DNA of 64,000 nt from Aureibaculum flavum (GTDB lineage Bacteria; Bacteroidota; Bacteroidia; Flavobacteriales; Flavobacteriaceae): positions 1-64,000 of the forward strand of contig NZ_JAEHFJ010000007.1 in the NCBI RefSeq assembly GCF_016406085.1. Reading direction: 5' to 3'. Below are positions 48,889 to 54,799 of the stretch, one piece after another. The position numbers and the translations under genes were made by a program. The notes below the pieces were generated by a model, which saw nothing but the letters and a program-made list of their open reading frames with translations, was not told where the DNA came from and did not search any database. How positions within the stretch are numbered: the stretch's first letter is position 1; each line of letters opens with the position of its first letter.

Positions 48889-49494
48889 ATGAAATTGTTA
48901 GCCTTACTTTTTATAATGATAAGCTCTTTTTCTTTTGCTCAAATAGATAAATCATATATTGATGTTAGCGGACAAGTTGAGTATTCAAGAGAGGTAGATA
49001 AATATTCAGCTACCATTATTGTATCTGAAGACTTAGCCTATAATAGTTATGATGAGAATACAAGTTTTGAAAAAATAAAAAGTGACTATTTTGATAAATT
49101 GAAAAGTAATAATGTTGATGTGTCAAAATTGAAGGAAGATGCCTTGGCCTATACAGCCATGGGATATAGAAAAAAAGGAATGGTGTATCAATTTGAAACT
49201 ACTTCTCAATCAAAGTTTATTGAATTGCTTTCGACAGGTTTTTCAGGTGTTAATATTAATGAAAAATATGTATATTATAAACCATTAACTTCTCAGCAAG
49301 TTGAAGACTTATCAAAGAAAGCCATTGAAGATGCCAAGACTAGAGCTGAACTGATTGCGAAAAGTGCAGGAAAAAAAATTGGAACTATACTTACCTTAAA
49401 TAATTATAGAGAAGAAAGTAAAAGAGCGTTTTATAGCACTAGAGATCTTACAGATCATATTTTTTCAGTAAACGTTAGATACGAGTTACAATAA
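48889..49494 (+). CDS. SIMPL/DUF541 domain periplasmic protein
   Basis: From the ATG at 48889 this is a 201-aa protein with a signal peptide (KLLALLFIMISSFSFAQI). A SIMPL (DUF541) domain follows: YIDVSGQVEYSREVDKYSAT, a helix-rich middle, and the closing AIEDAKTRAELIAKSAGKKI typical of the family. The ATG at 48856 is in frame but would put 11 polar residues before the signal. SIMPL proteins are periplasmic, of uncertain function. A terminator follows at 49510. Confidence 0.8.
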   Translation: MKLLALLFIMISSFSFAQIDKSYIDVSGQVEYSREVDKYSATIIVSEDLAYNSYDENTSFEKIKSDYFDKLKSNNVDVSKLKEDALAYTAMGYRKKGMVYQFETTSQSKFIELLSTGFSGVNINEKYVYYKPLTSQQVEDLSKKAIEDAKTRAELIAKSAGKKIGTILTLNNYREESKRAFYSTRDLTDHIFSVNVRYELQ

Positions 49495-49509
49495 TATTAC
49501 TAAAAAGTG

Positions 49510-49545
49510 ATAGCCGAATAATTAGATTTAATCGGCTATTTTTAT
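49510..49545. terminator. Intrinsic terminator between SIMPL and cytochrome genes
   Basis: ATAGCCGA (49510-49517) pairs with TCGGCTAT (49532-49539), followed by TTTTTATTT on the plus strand. The convergent cytochrome gene ends inside its right flank, so it probably serves both. Confidence 0.75.
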
Positions 49546-49877
49546 TTAAAACTATTCTTTTCCCAATCTTTAATTAATTCTATTTGCTCAGAGGTTAAAA
49601 CGTCACCTTGCGGAGGCATAGAGCCATCTTCAACGCGTCCTATTAAGTCTCTATTGAGAACTGCATCTTTAACGTTTTCTAAGGTAACTAATGCCATTGG
49701 AGCTCCATTTTTTTGAGGGTCTGAATGACAGCTATTACATTTACTGTCAATTAAATTTTTAATGTTTGTTGTGTAGGTAATGTTATTTATAGGTTCGTCA
49801 ACTGGGTCATCATCTTTTGAAGTACATGAGGTAAACGTTAAAATAAAAATTGTAATAAAAATTAAATTTTTCATCAT
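49542..49877 (-). CDS. c-type cytochrome lipoprotein
   Basis: This 111-aa protein has a lipoprotein signal (FITIFILTFTSC) and a single haem c site, CNSCH, near residue 47. A distal Met occurs in the segment DGSMPPQGDVLT, typical of small Bacteroidota cytochromes of the PSCyt1/cytochrome-c type. It probably accepts electrons in the periplasm, as a lone subunit without an obvious oxidase nearby. Confidence 0.82.
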   Translation of the reverse strand: MMKNLIFITIFILTFTSCTSKDDDPVDEPINNITYTTNIKNLIDSKCNSCHSDPQKNGAPMALVTLENVKDAVLNRDLIGRVEDGSMPPQGDVLTSEQIELIKDWEKNSFK

Positions 49878-50049
49878 GAAATTGTTTTAATGATAGTCCC
49901 TGAATTATAAGTAAACTTATTTTTTAAAATATTATTTGATTTTACAAGCAGATTTATAAAATGAAATGTTTTTATGGTTTCGTATTTCAGACTTAATTTT
50001 TCGGAATATTTCCAGTTAATTTTAAAAATGGATTCAAATTGCTGTTTTG

Positions 50050-50084
50050 TTTGAGAACTATTAAAGTCTATTACTTTAAATTTG
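50050..50084 (+). promoter_or_regulatory. Promoter TTTG-N23-TAAATTTG
   Basis: TTTG at 50050-50053 and TAAATTTG at 50077-50084, with 23 bases between, lie about 40 bases before the mutarotase ATG. Confidence 0.6.
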
Positions 50085-50126
50085 TAAGATGTAGTAGCAA
50101 AATATATTTTGGATTAAAAAATAAAT

Positions 50127-50468
50127 ATGGAAACAAAAAGATATTGCTTTTCTTGCGATTTAAAAGATGACTCTAAATTAATTGCGGAATACAAGGAATA
50201 CCATGCGGCAGGAAATATATGGCCAGAAATCACGAAAAGTATTAAAGATGCCGGTATTGTCGATATGCAAATTTACGTTACGGGAAATCGTATGTTTATG
50301 ATTATGGAAGTTGATAAAACGTTTAGCTTTGAAAGAAAAACAGAGATGGACGCCAATAATCCTAAAGTACAAGAATGGGAAAAGTTGATGTGGAACTATC
50401 AACAAGCATTACCTTGGGCAAAAGAGGGAGAAAAATGGATAGCGTTAGATAGCATTTTTAAGCTCTAA
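50127..50468 (+). CDS. L-rhamnose/L-fucose mutarotase family protein
   Basis: This 113-aa protein is of the RhaM/FucM-type ferredoxin-like fold. KRYCFSCDLKDDSKLIAEYK is followed by EYHAAGNIWPEITKSIKDAG, with the conserved His and Trp-Pro, and MFMIMEVDKTFSFERK. WNYQQALPWAKEGEKW forms the C-terminal substrate-side loop. It equilibrates sugar anomers. The gene is not accompanied by rhamnose or fucose catabolic genes, so the sugar is undetermined. Confidence 0.88.
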   Translation: METKRYCFSCDLKDDSKLIAEYKEYHAAGNIWPEITKSIKDAGIVDMQIYVTGNRMFMIMEVDKTFSFERKTEMDANNPKVQEWEKLMWNYQQALPWAKEGEKWIALDSIFKL

Positions 50469-50547
50469 TTATTTACAGACTATTTGTTGTGGAAAATTAT
50501 AAAAGAGAAGTTATATTGATTTTAAAGTTTTATAATAAAACACATAC

Positions 50548-51147
50548 ATGCTAACCCATCCTATGTTAACTAAAGAGATACATCACCATTTCATATTTCA
50601 CAAGCCTTACGGTTATTTAAGTCAATTTGTAAATAACCAAAACAAAAGGAAAAATAAACGTTTAATAGGTGAACTTCATGATTTTCCTGAGGGAGTAATG
50701 GCAATAGGTCGTTTGGACGAAAACTCTGAAGGTTTATTGTTATTAACTACTGACGGTAAGAAGAGTGAACATATCCGTAGTAAAAAGGTTGAAAAGGAGT
50801 ACTATGCATTAGTAGATGGTGTTATTAATGATGATGCCATTGAAGCACTACAAAAAGGGATAATAATAGGAGTAAATGGAGAAGAATATACAACGAAACC
50901 ATGTAGAGCATTTCACGTACACTCGTTAACAGAATATCCTATTGAAGATAGAAAAGTAAGAGATGAACGACATGGTCCTAAAAGCTGGGTAGGTATAGTG
51001 TTAACAGAAGGTAAATTTAGACAAGTACGCAAGATGACTGCGGCGGTAGGGTTTCCAACATTACGATTAGTGCGGGTTAGAATAGGTAATGTAAAACTTG
51101 AATTACCCGCCGGTGTAGTAAAGGAAGTTGATGATTTTGATGCTTAA
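50548..51147 (+). CDS. rluE: 23S rRNA pseudouridine synthase, RluE type
   Basis: This 199-aa protein is of the RsuA/RluB/E/F family without an S4 domain, as in RluE. HHFIFHKPYGYLSQF opens the domain. The catalytic Asp is in AIGRLDENSEGLLLLTTDG, and LTEGKFRQVRKMTAAVGFPT is the closing motif. RluE modifies U2457 in 23S rRNA. The ATG at 50548 or the one at 50563 may be used. It is the last protein gene before the tRNA-Pro repeat region. Confidence 0.9.
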   Translation: MLTHPMLTKEIHHHFIFHKPYGYLSQFVNNQNKRKNKRLIGELHDFPEGVMAIGRLDENSEGLLLLTTDGKKSEHIRSKKVEKEYYALVDGVINDDAIEALQKGIIIGVNGEEYTTKPCRAFHVHSLTEYPIEDRKVRDERHGPKSWVGIVLTEGKFRQVRKMTAAVGFPTLRLVRVRIGNVKLELPAGVVKEVDDFDA

Positions 51148-51214
51148 AAAAAGTATGACATTTTTTATTACCACAACGATTTAAAATTCAACGACGTTGG
51201 TAATGTCTTCAATT

Positions 51215-51250
51215 AAAAAAAGTCTAAAATCAAATGATTTTGGTTTTTTT
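51215..51250 (-). terminator. Degenerate copy of the tRNA-Pro terminator (copy A)
   Basis: AAAATCA-AA-TGATTTT lies between an A7 run and a T7 run, and the sequence to its left is alignable with the left flank of the functional tRNA-Pro terminator (for example TTCAAC...GTTG...TTCAA...AAAAAAAG). It therefore looks like a duplicated and decayed copy. It lies directly next to the copy A tRNA fragment. Confidence 0.55.
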
Positions 51251-51256
51251 AATAGG

Positions 51257-51293
51257 CCGGGGCGAGAGGATTATTCGCTTCGCTCATGATCCT
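51257..51293 (-). repeat. tRNA-Pro 3'-end fragment, copy A
   Basis: The plus-strand bases 51258-51272 repeat those at the 3' end of the intact tRNA-Pro (acceptor CGGGGCG and the T-stem strand up to GGATT). The match stops in the T-loop. It is replaced by ATTCGCTTCGCTCAT (51273-51287) and then ATCCT, which can re-pair with AGGAT. The discriminator base differs (G instead of A). Confidence 0.75.
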
Positions 51294-51323
51294 GAAGAGG
51301 ATTCGTAGCTAAAGAAAACATTT

Positions 51324-51338
51324 ATTCGCTTTGCTCAT
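51324..51338. repeat. Free copy of the ATTCGCTTTGCTCAT motif
   Basis: The same 15-base motif that replaces the T-loop in fragments A and B (one base different from A, identical to B) occurs here without any tRNA sequence beside it. This shows that it is a unit of its own. Confidence 0.6.
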
Positions 51339-51391
51339 ATTTTTTTTGTTTTATTCAAGTCTCTGAGCAAGCTCAAACTTGTAAAAACAAA

Positions 51392-51419
51392 AAAACTTTT
51401 CATGTTCATGAAAAGTTTT
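51392..51419 (-). terminator. Terminator-like hairpin beside copy B
   Basis: A 13-bp perfect stem (51392-51404 with 51407-51419) around a TT loop is followed on the minus strand by GTTTTTTTGTTTTT. It occupies the same place relative to fragment B as the functional terminator does relative to the intact tRNA. Confidence 0.6.
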
Positions 51420-51425
51420 CTTTTG

Positions 51426-51462
51426 TCGGGGCGAGAGGATTATTCGCTTTGCTCATGATCCT
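51426..51462 (-). repeat. tRNA-Pro 3'-end fragment, copy B
   Basis: Bases 51426-51441 repeat the 3' end of the intact tRNA-Pro including the discriminator base. Again the match stops at the T-loop, and ATTCGCTTTGCTCAT (51442-51456) and ATCCT follow. It is 169 bases from copy A and 183 from the intact gene, so the three are roughly evenly spaced. Confidence 0.75.
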
Positions 51463-51562
51463 TAATGGGCTTTGTTGCTTATTAAAAGCCAAATTGCTAA
51501 CGCAATTTACTGTCTTTTATCATTTGTCCACTTACATTCAACTTTGTTGATGACGTGTTCAA

Positions 51563-51604
51563 ATAAAAAAAGCCTAAAAAATTGTAAAATTTTTTAGGCT
51601 TTTA
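51563..51604 (-). terminator. tRNA-Pro terminator
   Basis: A 13-bp perfect stem (51571-51583 with 51588-51600) is followed on the minus strand by a run of seven T, directly after the mature 3' end of tRNA-Pro. Confidence 0.85.
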
Positions 51605-51608
51605 ATAG

Positions 51609-51683
51609 TCGGGGCGAGAGGATTCGAACCTCCGATCTCTGGTCCCCCAGACCAGCACTTTAACCGGACTAAGCTACGCCCCG
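51609..51683 (-). tRNA. tRNA-Pro (anticodon GGG)
   Basis: The 75-nt gene folds fully. The acceptor stem CGGGGCG/CGCCCCG has discriminator A, and the D-arm is normal. The anticodon stem CTGGT/ACCAG surrounds the 7-nt loop CTGGGGG (U33 present, anticodon GGG). The T-arm stem GGAGG/CCTCT surrounds TTCGAAT. CCA is not encoded. Parts of it are repeated on both sides: its 3' end twice downstream, and its 5' three-quarters, rearranged, upstream of a GIY-YIG pseudogene. The region from 51148 to here holds only those repeats and terminator hairpins. Confidence 0.93.
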
Positions 51684-51931
51684 AATTTTATATTATTATC
51701 TTCTAAAAATCTTTTAGCACCTCTTTTTTTTATTTTTCTTTCAATAGTAACAGCCTCATTTCTAGATAAAACTTCAAATTTGTAAACCAATTTCCAAGGT
51801 ATACCATTTTTAGTAGATTTCACTTGTCCTTTATTATGTCTAATTATTCTTTCTTCAAAATTATTAGTTTGGCCTATATAAAATCTATTCTACAACGAAC
51901 TAAACATTATATATACTTCAAATGCTACCAA
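51674..51931 (-). pseudogene. GIY-YIG nuclease family protein, broken by an in-frame stop
   Basis: Read from a TTG at 51931, 86 codons give a small GIY-YIG domain. FEVYI is the GIY part, FYIGQTNN the YIG part, the Arg/His segment is FEERIIRHNKG, and the metal-binding Glu lies in EAVTIERKIKKRG. Codon 14 is TAG, between the two half-motifs and at a position where related proteins usually have Lys or Asp, so one AAG-to-TAG change explains it. All other key residues survive. The reading frame ends with a TAG that is part of the tRNA-Pro gene, overlapping it by 10 bases. Similar single-domain GIY-YIG frames near tRNA genes are frequent in Flavobacteriia. Confidence 0.8.
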
Positions 51932-51971
51932 CTTTTATTTAATTTTTTATTAAAAATTATTTATATACATT

Positions 51972-52071
51972 GAACCTCCGATCTCCACGCTCACGGCGTG
52001 GCACTTTAATCATGCCTTAGGCTTGATAGACCGGACTAAGTCCTGTCACGCCAATGGCGTGGTACGCCCCG
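51972..52071 (-). pseudogene. Rearranged 5' part of a tRNA-Pro gene
   Basis: Read on the minus strand it has the acceptor strand CGGGGCGTA, the D-arm core CTTAGTCCGGT, TTAAAGTG, AGATC and the T-stem GGAGGTTC, all matching tRNA-Pro, and stops in the T-loop. A 22-nt hairpin insert (stem CACGCC/GGCGTG) follows position 9. A 20-nt hairpin insert (TCAAGCC/GGCATGA, one mismatch) lies in the D-loop. The 17-nt anticodon arm is replaced by another 17-nt arm, CCACG-CCGTGAG-CGTGG, with perfect pairing but C at position 33 and anticodon GTG. It cannot form a normal tRNA. Confidence 0.75.
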
Positions 52072-52096
52072 AAATGGGTTGGCTAAAATAAAAATA

Positions 52097-52615
52097 TTAT
52101 CCAACATCATCGTCATCTAAATGCTCTAAAATTTCTATGCCATGCTGTAAAACTATTGAATTTGGTATGGTTATGTTTTCTCCTTTGTCTGTTTTCATAA
52201 AAAGAAAGAATCCTGAAATATCCGTTACCGTTCCAACCCAATCATAATCTTTGTCAATAATTCTAATTCTATGGCCAATTCTTACGGGATGATTAAAAAA
52301 TAAAATCACGCTTGCGGTGAGGTTTGAAAGAATTGACCATTGGGCGATAAAACCAACTCCCAAAACGGCCAAAATTGAAGATATAAAAACGGTAAAATCC
52401 CTAAAGTCAACACCCCATATTATCGCTATAAAAACACCTAACAGAATATATAATATTAAATAATGAAGGTTTAAAATAATCTTTCTTCTATTTAAATCTA
52501 TAGATTTTAAAATGGTAAATTTCTTAATGGCTAGTTTAATTAATTGACCAATAATTAATAAAGAAACAATTAAACCTATTGTTAATAGAATTTGATACTT
52601 ATGGTTAATAATCAT
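52097..52615 (-). CDS. Minimal MscS-type mechanosensitive channel
   Basis: This 172-aa protein has three membrane helices (~8-31, ~48-70, ~74-105). The last contains the pore helix, with Gly/Ala pattern SILAVLGVGFIAQWSILSNL. The MscS beta domain follows (GHRIRI, GTVTDISGFFLFMKTDKGEN, ITIPNSIV). The C-terminal alpha-beta domain that forms the cytoplasmic vestibule in E. coli MscS (286 aa) is absent. It should form a tension-gated channel in the cytoplasmic membrane. Start at the ATG at 52615; monocistronic. Confidence 0.85.
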   Translation of the reverse strand: MIINHKYQILLTIGLIVSLLIIGQLIKLAIKKFTILKSIDLNRRKIILNLHYLILYILLGVFIAIIWGVDFRDFTVFISSILAVLGVGFIAQWSILSNLTASVILFFNHPVRIGHRIRIIDKDYDWVGTVTDISGFFLFMKTDKGENITIPNSIVLQHGIEILEHLDDDDVG

Positions 52616-52733
52616 TAGATTTAATATAAATAGAATTAAGTTGCAAAATTAATACTTTAGCGGTAAATTTATCTACTTTAACCCTCCGTTTTTACTAATA
52701 AAATAAATAAAAAAACTTTTAACTAACCTAACC

Positions 52734-53627
52734 ATGGCCGAAATCAGTAACAAAAAAAAATATGTTTTAAAAAATAATTATTTAACCTTAACTGTTAAAA
52801 AAAATGGTGCCGAAATGGTTAGTTTAAAAAAGGATAATACTGAATATGTTTGGCAAGCAAATACTCAATTTTGGGCAAGACATGCTCCTATTCTATTTCC
52901 GATTGTGGGAAGATTAATTGACAATGAATATCTGTATAAGGGTCAACATTATAGTATGAACCAGCACGGTTTTGCTAGAGATAGTGATTTTGAAGTAATT
53001 GATAAAACAGATAATAGTATTTGTTTAGAATTATCTAGTACTGAAAAATTGAAAAAAATATACCCCTTTAACTTTAAACTACAAGTTGCCTATACCTTAG
53101 AAGATAGGTCATTACGAACAGAATATACAATAATAAATCCATCCAAAAATGATGATTTATATTTCTCAATTGGTGCTCATCCTGCGTTTAATTGTCCTTT
53201 TGAAAAAGGGCACTCAAGAAATGAATATCAATTGATTTTTGATAAACAACTAGCTCCGGAATCAGATGTAATAGAAGATGGCTTACGTTGTACTAAAACA
53301 TCAAAAGTATTTGAGGAAAAAGGTTTGTTAACGATACACAATTCGCTTTTTGACAATGACGCTATAATTTTTAATCCTAACCCATTTTCTAAAGTAACGT
53401 TTGTACATAAACCTTCTCAAAAAGCCTATATGAGTGTTTCATTTACGAATTATCCATATTTAGGAATTTGGTCTTCAAATCAAGATGCTCCATTTGTTTG
53501 TATAGAACCATGGCATGGAATTACTGATCATAAAGATCACAATAAAGAATTACCTCAAAAAGAAGGTGTTATTAAGCTTGTAGCTAATGAGAAATTTAGT
53601 TGTGAATTTACAGTTGAGGTGCTATAG
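52734..53627 (+). CDS. Aldose 1-epimerase family protein
   Basis: This 297-aa galactose-mutarotase-like protein belongs to the YeaD/LacX subgroup. VKKNGAEMVSLKKDNTEYVW is followed by FWARHAPILFPIVGRLIDNE (substrate Arg), MNQHGFARDSDFEV (His), SIGAHPAFNCPFE (catalytic His) and FVCIEPWHGITDH (catalytic Glu). It interconverts anomers of a sugar or sugar phosphate in the cytosol. It is monocistronic, with 106 bases to the preceding divergent gene. Confidence 0.9.
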   Translation: MAEISNKKKYVLKNNYLTLTVKKNGAEMVSLKKDNTEYVWQANTQFWARHAPILFPIVGRLIDNEYLYKGQHYSMNQHGFARDSDFEVIDKTDNSICLELSSTEKLKKIYPFNFKLQVAYTLEDRSLRTEYTIINPSKNDDLYFSIGAHPAFNCPFEKGHSRNEYQLIFDKQLAPESDVIEDGLRCTKTSKVFEEKGLLTIHNSLFDNDAIIFNPNPFSKVTFVHKPSQKAYMSVSFTNYPYLGIWSSNQDAPFVCIEPWHGITDHKDHNKELPQKEGVIKLVANEKFSCEFTVEVL

Positions 53628-53725
53628 TGTTGAAATTAATTACTTTAAATTTTAATAATGGTAGTGTGAAATTCAGAAATAAGGATTATTTTGCTAATAT
53701 TTTTATTAGTGAATTCTAATATTAA

Positions 53726-53744
53726 AAACCATTCGTCGACACTT
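53726..53744 (+). promoter_or_regulatory. Putative LytTR operator, upstream copy
   Basis: AAACCATTCGTCGACACTT recurs at 60022-60040 with one mismatch (G/T). It lies 105-120 bases before the response-regulator gene that opens the NO-sensing operon and 82 bases before a weak -7 candidate TACTTTTA (53811-53818). I see no gene in 53628-53848. The operon's last gene encodes a LytTR DNA-binding regulator. Confidence 0.45.
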
Positions 53745-53848
53745 TCAGGTTAATCACCTATAGTAAAAGTGCAATTAACCAATGATTATTTTTAAATAAT
53801 GGATTAGGATTACTTTTATAGTCTAATTAGACTAAAATAAGTGGTAAA

Positions 53849-54259
53849 ATGAAAAATTTGAAAGTATTATTAATCGAAGATGATTTAATAGAAGTAATGA
53901 AATTTAAGCGAGCTATTTCTTCGCTGGATCTAAATCATCAAGTAATTGAAGCCAATAATGGTGAAGATGCCTTAAAGATTTTAGAAGAAAAAGACAATAT
54001 TCCCGACATAATCTTGTTAGACTTAAACATGCCTAAAATTAACGGAATAGAATTTCTATCTATACTTAAAAAGGATAGTACTCTAAAATATGTACCAACT
54101 GTTATTCTTACAACCTCAAGCAATCAACGAGATTTATTGGCATGTTACGAAATTGGAATTGCCGGTTATGTGCTAAAACCTTTAAAGTATGAAGAATACG
54201 TTGTTAAAATTGAAAAATTATTAGCGTATTGGAGTATTAATGAATTAAAAAAAATATAA
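53849..54259 (+). CDS. CheY-like single-domain response regulator
   Basis: This 136-aa receiver domain has KVLLIEDDLIEVMKFKRAIS with the acidic pair (Asp11, Asp12), phospho-acceptor Asp58 in IILLDLNMP, Thr in VILTTSSNQRD and Lys in GYVLKPLKYEE. It has no output domain, so it probably acts as a phosphate sink or intermediate. It is the first gene of the H-NOX/NosP operon; its stop directly abuts the next ATG. Confidence 0.92.
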   Translation: MKNLKVLLIEDDLIEVMKFKRAISSLDLNHQVIEANNGEDALKILEEKDNIPDIILLDLNMPKINGIEFLSILKKDSTLKYVPTVILTTSSNQRDLLACYEIGIAGYVLKPLKYEEYVVKIEKLLAYWSINELKKI

Positions 54260-54799
54260 ATGAAAGGAATTGTTTTTACTGAGTTTTTAGATTTAGTTGA
54301 AGATAAATTTGGACTAGAAATGGTTGATAAAATAATCAATGAATCCGATTTAGAATCAAATGGAGCTTATACGGCTGTTGGAACCTATAGTTTTTCTGAA
54401 ATGTTACAACTGTTACAACACCTTAGTAAAAACACCGGTATTTCTATAGATGACTTATTATTGGTTTATGCTGAACACTTTTTTGCCGTATTAGCTGATA
54501 GTTATCCTGGACTTATTGAAAAATATAATGACCCTATAGAAATGTTAGCATCAATTGAAAATCATATTCATATTGAAGTTAGAAAAATATATCCGGATGC
54601 TGAACTTCCTACTTTTGAAATTTTAGAAAGAACAGACAATTCCTTAATTATGATTTATAAGTCTAGCCGAGCTATGCATTATTTTGGATTAGGTTTAATG
54701 AATAAAACTTTTGAGCATTTTAATTCTTCTGCCACTATTGATTTAGAAAAAATAAAAGAAGATGGTACTGAAGTTAAGTTTACAATTCATAAAAATTAA
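54260..54799 (+). CDS. hnoX: H-NOX (haem nitric oxide/oxygen binding) protein
   Basis: This 179-aa single H-NOX domain has the opening KGIVFTEFLDLVEDKFGLEM. The proximal haem ligand is His104 in HIHIEVRKIYPDAELPTFE, and the haem-propionate motif YxSxR is at residues 133-137 (YKSSR). The distal pocket lacks an obvious Tyr at the O2-stabilising position, which suggests an NO sensor; this is inference. Stand-alone H-NOX proteins usually inhibit a partner kinase when NO binds. The ATG directly abuts the previous stop, and its stop overlaps the kinase start (TAATG), so partner regulation is very likely. Confidence 0.9.
   Translation: MKGIVFTEFLDLVEDKFGLEMVDKIINESDLESNGAYTAVGTYSFSEMLQLLQHLSKNTGISIDDLLLVYAEHFFAVLADSYPGLIEKYNDPIEMLASIENHIHIEVRKIYPDAELPTFEILERTDNSLIMIYKSSRAMHYFGLGLMNKTFEHFNSSATIDLEKIKEDGTEVKFTIHKN

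Noticed and set aside
51257-51683. att sites of an integrase-type genomic island at tRNA-Pro
   Set aside because: Repeats are only about 170-180 bases apart, there is no integrase or island cargo, and the T-loop is altered in the same way in both fragments. A different insertion mechanism fits better, though an old island remnant cannot be excluded.
51972-52071. Second functional tRNA (anticodon GTG, His) with insertions
   Set aside because: It lacks U33, the T-loop and the whole 3' half, and tRNA-His hallmarks are absent, so it cannot be a working tRNA.
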